A stretch of DNA of 64,000 bases from contig NC_066269.1 of assembly GCF_905404315.1 (NCBI RefSeq), positions 4,898,001 through 4,962,000 on the forward strand, written 5' to 3'. Under the pieces are notes generated by a model. It was not told the DNA's origin. It did no database searches and was given only the letters and a program-made list of their open reading frames with translations. Position 1 is the stretch's first letter, and every line of letters begins with the position of its first letter. Position numbers and translations under genes: made by a program. Below, piece by piece: positions 29,922 through 41,714 of the stretch. The DNA comes from Leptidea sinapis (taxonomy: Eukaryota > Arthropoda > Insecta > Lepidoptera > Pieridae).

Positions 29922-30255
29922 AATTCTTCTACCGCATTTATCAAGGGGAGTGTTCCGAAGAGCTGTTTAACCTGATTCCTGCCGCCGCATTCCACTTTCG
30001 CACGACACGCCACAAGTTAGGATATCATCCCCACCATCTGGATGTGTGGCGGTCCTCCACAGTGCGGTTTTCAAGGAGCTTTCTTCCACGTACTACAAAG
30101 CTGTGGAATGAGCTTCCTTGTGCGGTGTTTCCGGGACGATACGACATGGGTACTTTCAAAAAAAGCGCGAACACCTTCCTTAAAGGCCGGCAACGCTCCT
30201 GTGATTACTCTGGTGTTGCAAGAGATTGTAGGCGGCAGTGATCACTTAACAAAAA
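29922..30255 (+). pseudogene. LINE reverse transcriptase C-terminal relic (family F copy 5, best preserved)
   Basis: Reads FYRIYQGECSEELFNLIP, then RHKLGYHPHHLDVWRSSTV, RFSRSFLPRTTKLWNELPC, AVFPGRYDMGTFKKSANTF and LKGRQRSCDYSGVARD across at most one frameshift. Ends at GATCACTTAAC. Lacks the catalytic fingers/palm, so it is a 5'-truncated dead copy. Confidence 0.8.
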
Positions 30256-30487
30256 AAATATCTAGAACCAAATACGTTTCATGAAAATTGATTTTCTCAA
30301 AAGCTAATCCTGTTCAAAGGCTACTTGAGTTACGAGTTAATTAATTTAGAAAATAGACGATTAATAATTAACATCATTTCCAATCTTCTTGTTTCGTTTA
30401 CTAAGCGCCTCTGAACATAGAGAAGAGAGTACAATATGATTTCACCTAGAATTTTCCTTAATTAAAGCGAGTATTACACATATCCAT

Positions 30488-30797
30488 TACCAGGGAGGCT
30501 CCTTCGTACAGGATGCCGGCTAGATTATGAGTACCACAACGGCGCCTATAACTGCCGTGAAGCAGTAATGTGTTAACATTACTGTGTTTCGGTCCGAAGG
30601 GCGCCGTAGCTAGTGGAATTACTGGGCAAATGAGACTTAACATGTTCTGTCTCAAGCTGATGAACGCAGTTGTAGTGCTGCTCAGAATTTTTGGGTTTTT
30701 CCAAGAATCCTGAGCGGCACTGTATTGTAATGGGCAGGGCGTATCAATTACCATCAGCTAAACGCCCTGCTCTCGTCCCTTATTTTCCTAAAAAATA
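30488..30797 (-). mobile_element. Repeat family A copy, near full length
   Basis: From ACCAGGGAGGCTCCTTCGTA to the TTATTTTCCTAAAAAA end, reverse orientation. All internal landmarks are present. Confidence 0.85.
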
Positions 30798-31009
30798 ATA
30801 TATAAATAAACCACTTATAAAGGATTAAGACGCGTGTAAGAAAACTGTGTTTTTATTTTGTTATTATTTTATCAGGGACTGTCCCCCTGAAAACGAGATC
30901 TGGAAAGGTCTTGAAACGTCGGGTCAACTAAAATAATATGTCATAAAAATGTAAGTTTTACGCAAAAATCTAATGTACAAACACAGTTACAACAAAAAAA
31001 TAAAAAAGA

Positions 31010-31170
31010 TCGATTTTTCCGCCGCTTCTTCTCAGAGCTTCTTCTTCTCAGAGCGCCATTTGTTTCCGAAGCGGTATTAGTGTCTAGTATATTAGAAATG
31101 ACATCAAAAAAATTCTAAAGAATCAATTGCGAGAAAATAAATGCCTTTAGTGCCTTTTAATTACACGTGT
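31010..31170 (+). mobile_element. LINE tail family D copy 4
   Basis: CGCTTCTTCTCAGAGC repeated twice, then CGCCATTTGTTTCCGAAGCG, TAGAAATGACATCAAAAAAA and AATAAATGCCTTTAGTGCC. The CTTCTTCTCAGAGC word is locally duplicated. Confidence 0.7.
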
Positions 31171-31254
31171 TTTAATCCTTTAAGAGTGTTTTATTTCAAT
31201 TATTTCAAATACTGGCAATATTTATACTGCGTTGTAGAGTTGCCGTACATAAAG

Positions 31255-31425
31255 AATATGATCACATGACGACCAGCAATCCTGTTGACAACAGTTGTGT
31301 CGATTGCTCTCGCGATACGTTAGGTTATATAACGCGGGTCGCTCGCTCGCGATTTTCCGCGGGCCAGCCGTGACACAGATAGTGTACGAACACCAAGTGC
31401 AATGTGCCGCGGTGACCACGCATTT
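31255..31425. promoter_or_regulatory. CpG-rich patch with a TATATAA element
   Basis: An isolated GC-rich block (GCGGGTCGCTCGCTCGCG, CCGCGGGCCAGCCGTGACAC) sits next to GTTATATAACG at 31325-31335, in otherwise AT-rich intron. It could be an alternative promoter (E74B is expected to start downstream of the A-specific exons). No initiator or coding exon could be tied to it. Confidence 0.25.
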
Positions 31426-31429
31426 CTGT

Positions 31430-32240
31430 TTAATGGGATAAATTGTGGTTTATCACTTTGATGTATAATAATTAACTCGACTCACAATCACACTTGAAAA
31501 GTGTTAGAAGCAAAACTCTACCTACGCGTCTACTAGGCAGAGTTTTATACAATAGACCAGTGTTTCTCAAACATTGTTCTGCCATGGCAAGATATGGAGC
31601 CGTGGTAATTTTCACACTGCCTCTTTCATTTAAAAACCTAAGCTGGTTCAGTAAGTTAAAATAATACACATTCATTGATAGTAAAAAGGTTTTATTAGTA
31701 CTACATATTTTCGTGTCGTCTATTGAGTCACTAAATTATAGTACTAAGTATGGAGTAATGAATCCAAGTTTGTGGAAAATGTATGTAATAGTAAGTACTC
31801 GTAATATTTTTAAAACAAGGCGGGAATATTGCCACCCGGTATTTTATTTTGATGGCCCGGTACTGGGTCGCGACTCGGCAAATGGGATGCAATATACTTC
31901 GAATATTACTGCCACGAATAAGTAAATGTATTAATGTATAAGTAATATATAATATATAATAGTAAAAGTAAAATATACCGCTGCTCAGACATTTTTTGAC
32001 GACTTTTAATTGGAGTCTAGTTGTTTATTGTCAATCTTTATCATAAAAATCTTTTTGAGGACTAAGAGTACAATTATTGTCCCTACGGATATTGAGATTC
32101 TTTATAGATCTCTGGCTTCAGGCCCACTTATTTAAGAAATATAATTAATAACAGGCGATTTTCGGTTCAACTATGAAATTATTCTTCAATTACTATGGGT
32201 TCAAAAAAGTGGAACACGCAATAATAGCATCCAAGATTTC
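31430..32240. other. Intronic stretch, nothing assigned
   Basis: AT-rich, with short unconvincing open frames at 31472-31675 and 31713-31925. Confidence 0.3.
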
Positions 32241-32246
32241 AGTGTA

Positions 32247-32332
32247 ACCACTAGTATAATCAATTCCAGTATTAAAATTAATATTAGTATTAAAATATTA
32301 ATTTTAATACTGGAATTGATTATACTAGTGGT
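32247..32332. repeat. Perfect 39-bp inverted repeat with 8-base loop
   Basis: ACCACTAGTATAATCAATTC...AATATT pairs base for base with AATATT...GAATTGATTATACTAGTGGT around loop AGTATTAA. No mismatches were found in 39 pairs. It would fold into a near-ideal hairpin as RNA. Confidence 0.9.
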
Positions 32333-32952
32333 AGTAAAAAATTAATACTAAATTGTTCTTTGTCCAATTCTATATTATAATCTTACTTCATAACAATTAT
32401 TCCAATCAATTTTGTTAAGGGATAGAAAGGCAGATAACTCTGTTAAAAACTAATTGAAAAATTAATTAAAAACAAAAACCGCCACCTTTCAAGAATAAAT
32501 TCACAAGAGAGTTGTTTTGTAATTTTAGCAACATTAATTCCGTTAAAATTCATAATTGATGGTGTTTTCAGTCGGGAGTACTTCGCGCGTTGAATGAACT
32601 TATCACCTCGACGACACTTATATAGCCACAACTCTTGTTACTCCAGGGCCAGTCCCTCCTCGCTGATACCAATTGGAACCGTCATTGAAACTGATGACTA
32701 AACATCGTTGACGGTGGTACCAATACATATTAAGTGGTAGGATTGTACAAAATATCTGTGACTATTCTGCGTTTCTGCTAACAATGTCGTAACAATATGC
32801 TTATCATCATTTTGGAAAGTAAAGTAAGTTTTATCCATGACACAATACATAACATGAAAATATTAACAAAATAAAAATATGATGTCATGAACCCTTTTCA
32901 GAATTCTTGCAATTAAGATTAGGATCACCCCAATTCTAACACTGATTTTCAG

Positions 32953-32994
32953 TAGCCTACCAAGTCGACCTGTTGACAGCCGCAGACATGAAAG
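32953..32994 (+). other. Possible 42-base E74 microexon
   Basis: A strong acceptor (TTCTAACACTGATTTTCAG, with a perfect CTAAC branch motif) precedes TAGCCTACCAAGTCGACCTG... up to ATGAAAG. In E74 phase 1 it is open, reading VAYQVDLLTAADMK. Its 42 bases would preserve phase. The donor GTTGAA is poor and I cannot match the peptide to E74, so this is a weak candidate. Confidence 0.2.
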
Positions 32995-33351
32995 GTTGAA
33001 TTTTAATTAGAGTTTAAAAGAGTTTTTGTTTTATTAAACAGAACATATTTGACTTTTATTTATTTATTTAAGTTTATTTTATGGTTATATTATTTTTTAT
33101 GCCTTTGAACCCTTTTGGTTTTCTATTAGAAAAGATTTTAGTTTTTATTATTGTCTAACAAATTATGAAACGAGGACAAAGGAAGCTACTCCATCACCAT
33201 ACATCGAAAGATGTAAACCGTAGACACACCTCACCTGCTGATGACCAGGGTGATGACCATGGCCTTTCACATACGCCACCTATCTGGTTAATATTGAACT
33301 ATCAAAGTGAGACCAAACCTGAGAATCATCCATTTTATATTCCAGAATCTT

Positions 33352-33427
33352 AAAAACTGGTGTTTTCGGATTTTCTGTATTTCAAAATGAAAAACTGGTG
33401 TTTTCGGATTTTCTGTATTTCAAAATG
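33352..33427 (+). repeat. Perfect 38-bp tandem duplication
   Basis: AAAAACTGGTGTTTTCGGAT...TTTCAAAATG occurs at 33352-33389 and identically at 33390-33427. Lack of any difference suggests a recent duplication. Confidence 0.9.
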
Positions 33428-33637
33428 TACTTGGAATATAATAAAGTTCTGTTTAAATAAAGTTTTAATTAATATACCTTATATTGAAACTCAAAAAAAT
33501 CTTACAAATCGAATTCATCGCAACTATAATTATATTATTTTAATCCAAACGGGTTCAATAATTGTAAAACAAGCATTACTTTATCTATTCTTGAAAAATC
33601 AGGATTTTTTTTATTTTTCAGAGTTTAGCGTTTAAAT

Positions 33638-34072
33638 CTTATATGTAAAATTCTCATGTCACAATGTTAGTTACCTTACTCCTCCGAAACGGCTATACTG
33701 ATTTTTACCTAATTTTATTTGCATATTCAGTAGGTCTGAGAATCGGCTACTATCTATTTTTCATCCTCCCAATTTTTTTTTTAATTTTTTGACAATTTTT
33801 TTTATTTTAATTTTATTTTGATTTAACGTTGAAAAATACATACAAATTTAAATTTTCGCCCTTCTACGATCTACTACTATTTTTGTATCACTATTTTTAT
33901 ATTATTCTGTTCCATCCACCAAACCGGTATAGGGTTGCAAGATGACAATCGAATACAATAATTGTAGTACGATATATTTGGTAGGTCTGAAAATCGGTTG
34001 CATCAAAATTTTAATAATTGATTTTTTTTTTAATATGTTATATGGCAATACGACGTTTGCTGGGTCAGCTAG
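33638..34072 (+). mobile_element. Repeat family C copy 3
   Basis: ATGTAAAATTCTCATGTCAC, AGTAGGTCTGAGAATCGG, CTTCTACGATCTACTAC and GCAATACGACGTTTGCTGGG, ending TCAGCTAG at 34072. Confidence 0.8.
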
Positions 34073-34795
34073 TACTATATATATCTAGTAATGGTCGACT
34101 TTGTTATATAAAGCCTTTCCATAGAATTCGTTCAAAATTTCGATTAGTTCGAGGTGAACCACTCGTTCATAATAACTGTATTAGTTCCTGCGTAAATAGA
34201 ATAGTCTAATAGACAGTGCTATTTAGATCTTGTCCAAATACAATCACATATGGCCATAGGTATATCGAAGTTTAGACGGAACGATAAATATTTTGAACAT
34301 ATTAAGTTAATGTTCAAAACCACATTCAATATTTTGATTGGTTTTTGGACATTTCACTCCTAGGAATCGTAAGTACATTATTTTATAATAAAATAAAAGA
34401 ATATATATATATAAGATAAGATCATGTATGTGTGTATGTTCAATGTTCACGTTAAGCTCGAGAACCATTGTCTCAATTAACATGAAAATTTGCACACATC
34501 TAAAATACATGACATCTCCAACGAACATTACGCTAGCGCCAGTTTGAAGCGTAGGTCGAGTTGTCATGATTTTTTTATATATGCAATTTTTTTAAGCCAG
34601 ACGCACTGGGAATCTAGTTTTTAATATAAAAGATAACAATAAATTGAAAAAAAAAATCCAACTCCATACTTTAATTCAAAATAAACGGCCTAAAGGTTTT
34701 AAAATATTAAACCATTTTCAAACCCTTTCAAGATGTATAAGTTTAGATGCCGCAGGTTTACTTGGCCTGCAAATAACTTTTCTGTTGCATTGTTA

Positions 34796-35000
34796 CATTT
34801 TATTTATGGAAAAGGAGGACAAACGAGCGTACGAGTCACCTGGTGTTAAGTGATCACCGCCGCCCACAATCTCTTGCAACACCAGAGGAATCACAGGAGC
34901 GTTGCCCCAGAAACACCGCACAAGGAAGTTCATTCCACAGCTTTGTAGTACGTGGAAGAAAGCTCCTTGTAAACCGCACTGTAGAGGACCGCCTCTAACA
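34796..35000 (-). pseudogene. LINE tail family F copy 6 (inverted)
   Basis: TTTATTTATGGAAAAGGAGG, CACCTGGTGTTAAGTGATCA and CTTGCAACACCAGAGGAATC, then an internal deletion joining to AGAAACACCGCACAAGGAAG and TTTGTAGTACGTGGAAGAAA. Reverse orientation. Confidence 0.8.
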
Positions 35001-35004
35001 TTAA

Positions 35005-35468
35005 ACTTCTTTTACGACATTAGGGTAGAGCGGAAGGTGTAGTCGATGTAGGTGTCAGATAGCAAGGGGTTTCGAAATGCCTGTTTTAATAAACATAAAT
35101 ATAAGTTTTGGACGCTATTTAAGGCGCTTTAAAGCTAGAAAATAAAATAATATAGGGGCACTGCAGTACAGATATAATAATTAAACTTTTCACACAGTCT
35201 ATCACAGGGCGCCGAAAGACAATCTCGTATTTAACCTTTAATTAAGTTGAGGGCTAGGGTTGGCACCGCTTAGAGATTGAATCACAAAAGCAGATTCATT
35301 CATTTGCATTGCAAACTATTAACAATACTTAATATGCGTCTTAAATAATATATTTTTCCTTATAAACTTTGTCTTCTAGTAAACAAAGAAAACAATGAAT
35401 CCAGGTTAAATTGATAATTACACTTTAAAACTTAATGATGCAGACAGAGACAAAACAGGCACATATAT
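35005..35468. other. Intronic stretch, nothing assigned
   Basis: AT-rich, no recognisable gene or repeat. Confidence 0.3.
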
Positions 35469-35469
35469 A

Positions 35470-35797
35470 TTACTAGCTGATGCCCGCGACTTTGTCCGCG
35501 TAGATAGAGGGGCTTAAGAAATAATAGGCAAGTTTGTGATTGAAGATCATGTCCTATTCCAGATTCGGTCCCCGTTTTCGCTCCCGTTCCCAACATATTA
35601 TATGAATCCTATTTCGAGGAAGATTGCGTAACTAGACCTACCATTGGAATGGTTATAGCTCATGGAATCATGGATTTTTCGGGATAAAATGTAGCCTATG
35701 TCCTTTCCCAAGCTCTAGCCTATCGCTGTACCAAATTTCATCAAAATCGGTTCAGTTAACAAACTTACATTCACATTTATAATATTAGTAGGGATAT
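35470..35797 (+). mobile_element. Repeat family B copy 4
   Basis: ACTAGCTGATGCCCGCGACT, GTTCCCAACATATTATATGA, ATGGATTTTTCGGGATAAAA, TCATCAAAATCGGTTCAGTT and the end ATAATATTAGTAGGGATA. Confidence 0.85.
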
Positions 35798-36147
35798 AGG
35801 AGTGTGCCTCTGTCTATATATTGTTAGCTTCGTGTGTTATATGTTTGTTGATATGTGGTAAACTGCAAGGCTGTGTTTCGCAACTTGCAAGCGGCAATCG
35901 ACAACCGGCAACCGGCCACCAGAACCTCGCGACGGACAGACACCGGACTTGGACGCTAAGCTGTGATAGTTGGGCTCAAGGTGGCTCTTGCAAAACATTG
36001 AGGAAATTAACTCGCGGCCCGTTCAAATATTGTAATAACTAAATGTATACACATATCGTGTTGCGTAACTCTGACCTCACTCATTTCACAAACAAAACGT
36101 GGCAACCCTACCGAATACGACTTAATTCCTAAGTAAAGCTTTGAAGA

Positions 36148-36460
36148 ACCAGTGGGAGGCTCCTCTGCACCGGATGTCGGCTAGATTATGTGTACCACAA
36201 CGGCGCATATTTCTGCCGTGAAGCAGTAATATATAAGTATTACTCTGTTTCGGTCCGAAGGGCGACGCAGCTAGTGAAATTACTGGGCAAATGAGACTTA
36301 ACATCATATTTCTCAAGGTGACGAGCGCATTTGTAGTGCCGCTCGCAATTTTTTGATTTTTCAATAATCTTGAGCGGCACTGCATTGTTATGGGCAGGGC
36401 ATATCGATCACCATCAGCTGAACGTCCTGCTCGTCTGAACCCTTATTTTCATAAAAAAAT
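36148..36460 (-). mobile_element. Repeat family A copy, near full length
   Basis: ACCAGTGGGAGGCTCCTCTG to CTTATTTTCATAAAAAAATT. The 87-residue minus-strand frame here is the repeat itself and recurs at other A copies. Confidence 0.85.
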
Positions 36461-36464
36461 TACA

Positions 36465-37165
36465 AGTGTAAACACTTAAGACTAACTAAAGTTGCTATAT
36501 GTGCCGTAAGGTTGTTTCATTATTATATTGGACATTAGTAACCGAGTGTAATCTAGAAAATTCGCATTTACCCAGAACTGAGCAAGCTAGATTTGCCGCC
36601 TCAATAATCATAGTCATTTTCTAGTAAACTTTATCAAAATATAGATACAACCACAGACATAGATCCAAGTAAATAACGCAAATTCCTCCGTCTGTATGAA
36701 AACCAAGCCTGCCCTTTTTTGTACCTACTGTGACGTCATTAAAAATGCCAGTGCATCGAGCCTAACCTTTAGCGACTCACCACATCATTAGTTGACGTTT
36801 TCAGTTCATCAACAGTCAGTATTGCTTATTACTAAAATCGGCAATGTATTATAAATCATAATAAAAAATAAAATAAAATCGTCAAAGGAAGAGCATTACT
36901 GCTCTTTTTGTCCACTCGCAGCATCTATTTGGATCCATGACTGTGGATACAACATACTCCTTAGAACTCCGTAACATCGTTAGATATAAATGTTTGTTGC
37001 AAAAAAAATTTGAGAAAATGCGAGATTTTCTTCAAGTGTTTTAATGGCTAGTAAGAAGAACTGATATTGTATATTTATTACATAACTTGGTGTGCCAGGG
37101 ACTTCGTTTATGCATTTGTATCAGTGCCTATTTTAAATTTAAACCATGCACACAAAAACATTACT
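36465..37165. other. Intronic stretch, nothing assigned
   Basis: No recognised gene or repeat; a short region near 36720-36790 is less AT-rich (TGACGTCATT at about 36731-36740 is a CRE-like palindrome). Confidence 0.3.
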
Positions 37166-37171
37166 TTAAAA

Positions 37172-37456
37172 AAAAATAAGGGACGAGACGAGCAGGACTT
37201 TCATCTGATGGTAACTGATACGCCCTTCCCATTACAATGCAGTGAAAATTGAAGAACTCAAAAATTATGAGTGGCACTATAACTGCGCTCGTCACCTTGA
37301 GAAATAAGATGTTAAGTCTCATTTGTCCAGTAATTTCACTAGCTGCGGAGCCCTTCAGATCGAAGCAGTAATGCTTACACATTACTGCTTCACGGCAGAA
37401 ATAGGCGCCGTTGTAGTACCCATAATCTAGCCGGCATCGTGTGCAAAGGAGCCTCC
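37172..37456 (+). mobile_element. Repeat family A copy
   Basis: AAATAAGGGACGAGACGAGC to GTGTGCAAAGGAGCCTCCCC, forward. Confidence 0.85.
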
Positions 37457-37694
37457 CCAGCCTCCTAGATAGACTAGACGTATTAATTATTTAAGCGAAA
37501 AACTTCACCTTATACTTTTAAGAAGAGAATAACTATACCTATATAGTTAGTAAGTAAATAGTATCATTAGTTTATTTTTAGTATTTTCTTTGAATAAAGC
37601 GAGTGTAACACATTTAAACAAAATACTTCATAAAGGAATAAAATGCGTATGCTTCGAGCGTAACCATATTTTATACATAAGGTATTAGCGTAAA

Positions 37695-37925
37695 GGTATC
37701 ATACAAATGATTTAATTTTTCTTTAGTGTTAATTCCGCCAATATTTGTCTTTAAAACCATTCGACACGTGTTTCGCCTCTACACGAGGCATCCTCAGGAC
37801 GTGTTGTCTCGCCAAAGTCTGGCACGAGACTCAAGTCTCGTGCCTTAACGTGCCTTTGACTTAAATCATTTGTATAATTATGGATTTCCGCAAAGTAACG
37901 CCTAATTCAATAAATTTTCGTAAAG
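37695..37925 (+). repeat. Repeat family P copy 2 (shortened hairpin)
   Basis: ATACAAATGATTTAATTTTT, CGACACGTGTTTCGCCTCTA and CACGAGGCATCCTCAGGACG match the left arm of P copy 1. The right arm is mostly deleted, keeping AAATCATTTGTATAATTATG. Confidence 0.75.
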
Positions 37926-38169
37926 GTAACAATTTTAATATCATTTTATTTAATCCAACCCTTTGCAGGAGCACGTTTTCAGCAGGACTGCGGTTGAAAG
38001 AAGGCGAGTTAGTGTTTGTCATAGTTGTCATTGTTAAGTATAGCGCCATTTGTTGCTTCGGAGGTGGTATTTGCTGTAGACAGATGGTTTTGGGAAAAAT
38101 TTGAAAAGAAAACTTGCAGTAAGTGTCAACCGCAATATCCTGAAAACGTGCTTCTGTAAATATCACGAA

Positions 38170-38925
38170 ACGTCGGGTTAAATAATTAAATTATAAAAAA
38201 AGCATATACAAGTATCTAATACGGTAATAACTCACTAATTTCCAGCATGTCTAAAATACTAAACGATAGTAACATACGTTTGGATCCTTGCGGGGACTCA
38301 CTCAAAACATTCCGTAGTAAAATTTTATGAAGTGATAAATTAAATAATTTGTAATATTAACAAAATATATTTAACTGATTTCAATTTAGCGGTAATAAGT
38401 TATTACGTTTTTTATAATTATTATAAGTACTTCATTTGATATTAATATATTTTGTAAGCTTCATAATAATTGCATGCTGTATCTGCCTTAAAAGATAATG
38501 CATTTAGAATTAACTTTACATTAAATATTGTATTGTTGCTAGAATTAATGTAATTATCACTGGTGGATCGAATAAATAAATAATGTAAAAAATATAACTA
38601 TACGCATTGTAATCCAAGTATCATATTAGCTTCTCTAATTCTCAGTAATAAAGGCTATTTTTATTTATTCATTTTGCTAATGTAAAGCACAGTTGACAAT
38701 TAATACGTCGGTTATAGATATTCGCACACAATATTACATTTGCTGGTCGTAGAGTGAATTTTTCGCCACTCACGAGCAGAAGTGGTTAACCTCAGTAAGT
38801 GGGACAGGATATAGACATGTGCGCCGCGCATGCGTGTTATATAACATTCACCTACCATGCCCAGGTAGCAGCATACCTCTACAATTACTGCTTATCTTAA
38901 ACGCAGAGATACTTTGTTCTTATGT
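38170..38925. other. Intronic stretch, nothing assigned
   Basis: AT-rich DNA without recognised features. Confidence 0.3.
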
Positions 38926-38929
38926 TTGG

Positions 38930-39222
38930 GAAAATAAGAGACGAGACGAGCAGGACGTTCAGCTGATGGTAATTTATACGCCTTGCCCATTACAATACAG
39001 TGCCGCTCAGGATTCTTCAAAAATTCTGAGCGGTACTACAATTGCGCTCGTCACCTTGAGACATAAGATGTTAAGTCTCATTTGCCCAGTAATTTTACTA
39101 GCTACGGCGCCCTTCAGACCGAAACACAGTAATGTATACACATTACTGCTTAACGGCAGAAATAGGCGCCGTTGTGGTACCCATAAACTAGCCAGCATTC
39201 TGTGCAAAGAAGCCTCCCACTG
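38930..39222 (+). mobile_element. Repeat family A copy, near full length (good reference)
   Basis: GAAAATAAGAGACGAGACGA to GAAGCCTCCCACTGGTA, all landmarks present. The 135-codon open frame from 38819 is the longest in the window but is read through this repeat and recurs in other A copies, so it is not a host gene. Confidence 0.85.
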
Positions 39223-39224
39223 GT

Positions 39225-40165
39225 AAGTGTGTATGTGTATCATGGCTACGATATCTATTTTGAAGTGAAAACTTATTTAGCGGCGTTGAGCACTTTTCTT
39301 GGGATGTGTACAAAATGTTAAACTCGCGTCAGGACACGTGACCTGATCGAAAATTAGTTAGACAGTCGTTGAAATTATGGATGAAAGTTGATTTTTCTGA
39401 GAGATAAACTTTTTAATGTAAATAATTGCAATAGTCCAGAAGTGTTAAATTTTTATTAAATAAATTGTTATTTCTGTGTACGATAGCGCAATAAATGAAT
39501 ATTGTATTTAACCTCATAATTGGTAGATTTTTTATACTGATACATAAAACATTTAGTGCGAAATTGTTCAGTAACCATTCAAAAATGTGCAACGTTAATG
39601 TTAAATTTTTACTTCTGCTGGCACTCCCGGAGTGCAAGCCGTTATTTTTATTCCAAAACTTACGCTGGCTATAATTACATATAGCACGGTAAGTAATTAT
39701 ACTTGCACGTTTTTATATTTCACAATAAATATATTACTTTATGTCTAAATTATCTCGCAACAATCTCACATGCCTTTTTCACACCTCTGGTATATAAAAC
39801 AATTTAGTAAGGAAGTGGTATGAAGGAACATATCCTTTCTGCAGCGATGAACTGTGATTTATCAGCCTTTTTAAATGTATCTGTTAAAGTAGAATTCGCC
39901 AAAGAAACACCACATACCATAAAATCTGGCAATCAACTTTCCTGGAATAGTTTAAAATTTTTCGTTTAAATACCAGAGACTATACTAAGAGCACAAATTT
40001 AAAAAATATATTAAAGCTTCTTTCACAAAGAAGGCTAACTATAGTAGATTATATAGAGGATAATGATGCATGGTTCTCAACTGGTTCTATAATATTATAT
40101 TAAACTAGTCGTTCCCGTCCACTTCGCTGAGCGAATTTTAAAAGGAAATAAATTAAATTTTATTC
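39225..40165. other. Intronic stretch, nothing assigned
   Basis: Includes a short GAAGTGAAAACTTATTTAGC phrase related to 10770, and no gene. Confidence 0.3.
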
Positions 40166-40170
40166 ATCTT

Positions 40171-40400
40171 ACTAGCTGACCCGGCAAACGTTGTTTTGCC
40201 ATATAAATTATTTTTAGAGTTAGACCGTTTCTTTTTCATTGCAACATTACTTTATTTTACGAAAATAAATAAATTAATTTCTAAAATAAACGTAGCCTAA
40301 GTTACTCATTATTACATCAGCTACCTGCCAATATAAGTCCCGTCAGAATCGGTCCAGCCATTTCAGAGATTAGCCGGAACAAACAGACAAGTAATTGTGG
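40171..40400 (-). mobile_element. Repeat family C-related copy 4 (inverted)
   Basis: Starts ACTAGCTGACCCGGCAAACG and TTGTTTTGCCATATAAA, then diverges, with CCCGTCAGAATCGGTCCAGC further on. It may be a subfamily. Confidence 0.6.
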
Positions 40401-40554
40401 TGAATGTAACGTATATATATTCATATACATGTAGTAAAAAACGGTTATTTCAATATTACAAACAGACTCCAATTTTATTTATATGTATATCTAGATGTAT
40501 AGATAGGCTAAAATGTTATATGATTTAAAAGATGAGCTGGGAGTTTCTTATCAG

Positions 40555-40785
40555 TTCTTCTCCCCATGTCAAAGCCCCATGACGAACTGATGTAGCTTCA
40601 TGACTGCGCTAAGCGCTAAAAATAATTCTGGGAGAGTTTCTTGCGTCGCTTCTTCTCTCTCATTTGTTCCCATTTGATTCCGAAGTCGTAGAAGTAGTGT
40701 CTAGTATATTAGAAATGACATCAAAAATAATTCTAAAGGAATAAATTTTGAGAAAATAAATGCCTTTAATGCCTTTTTTTACCAA
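40555..40785 (+). mobile_element. LINE tail family D copy 5
   Basis: CTGGGAGAGTTTCTTGCGTC, GCTTCTTCTCTCTCATTTG, TAGTATATTAGAAATGACAT and GAGAAAATAAATGCCTTTAA. Confidence 0.75.
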
Positions 40786-41397
40786 GTTGCGATATATTTT
40801 TGGATGATATTCTTTCAATAAACATTTTCGATTATATTACATATAGAAAATTTGTAACTTATATTACTCACTGCTAATGGACTTGTTGTTTTTGCCAATT
40901 TGTGTTGCCCTTCGAAACGAAAACATTACAGTAGAAATGCACACCATTTTCAATTCCAGCTTTTATGTTGTTCATAAAAATAATATAACGAAATTTCGAA
41001 TACACTAGTCATAAGAATTAGACTTCTAATAGCATCCATTTTAATTATTGCGACGGGGAGAATCTCAATCTAAACATTGATGTAGTTCTTGTTCATGCAT
41101 CGTATGAATATATCCAGAATTCGTTGTGATATTTCTATACTAACCTCAGTAACTAATCAAAACTACTTATTATAAAACAAAGTCCTTTGCCGCGTCTGTC
41201 TGTCTGTCTGTTCAATACACTCAAAAACTGCTACACTGATTTTCATGCTACACAAATGGATAGCGTGGTTGTAGAGGAAGCTTTTAATATATATTTTGTT
41301 AAGTTTTTGTATGCATTAACGATATTTGTTAGAGGTGTCAGAAAAATATCAGCCATCTAGGAGTTTTCATTGAAAACGCTGGCTAAATCCTTTGAGA

Positions 41398-41712
41398 TAC
41401 CAATGGGAGGCTCCTTTGCACCGGATACCGGCTAGATTATGGGTACCACAACGGCGCCTATTTCTGCCGTGAAGCAGTAATGTGTAAGTACTATTGTGTT
41501 TCGGTCTGAAGGGCGCCGGAGCTAGTGAAATTACTAGGCAAATGAGACTTAACAACAACTTATGTCTCAAGGTGACGAGCGCAGTTGAAGTGCTGCTTAG
41601 ATTTTTTGGGTTTTTCAAAAATGTTCAGTGGCACTGCATTGTCATGGGCAGGGCGTATCGATTACCATTACCTGAAAGTTCTGCTCGTCTCATCCCTTAA
41701 TTTCATACAAAA
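41398..41712 (-). mobile_element. Repeat family A copy, near full length
   Basis: CCAATGGGAGGCTCCTTTGC to CTTAATTTCATACAAAAAC, reverse. Open frames on both strands here are repeat-derived. Confidence 0.85.
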
Positions 41713-41714
41713 AC

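Noticed and set aside
38819..39226. Longest open frame in the window (135 codons, plus)
   Set aside because: It reads through a family A repeat. The same translated phrase recurs at other A copies in both orientations, so it is repeat sequence.
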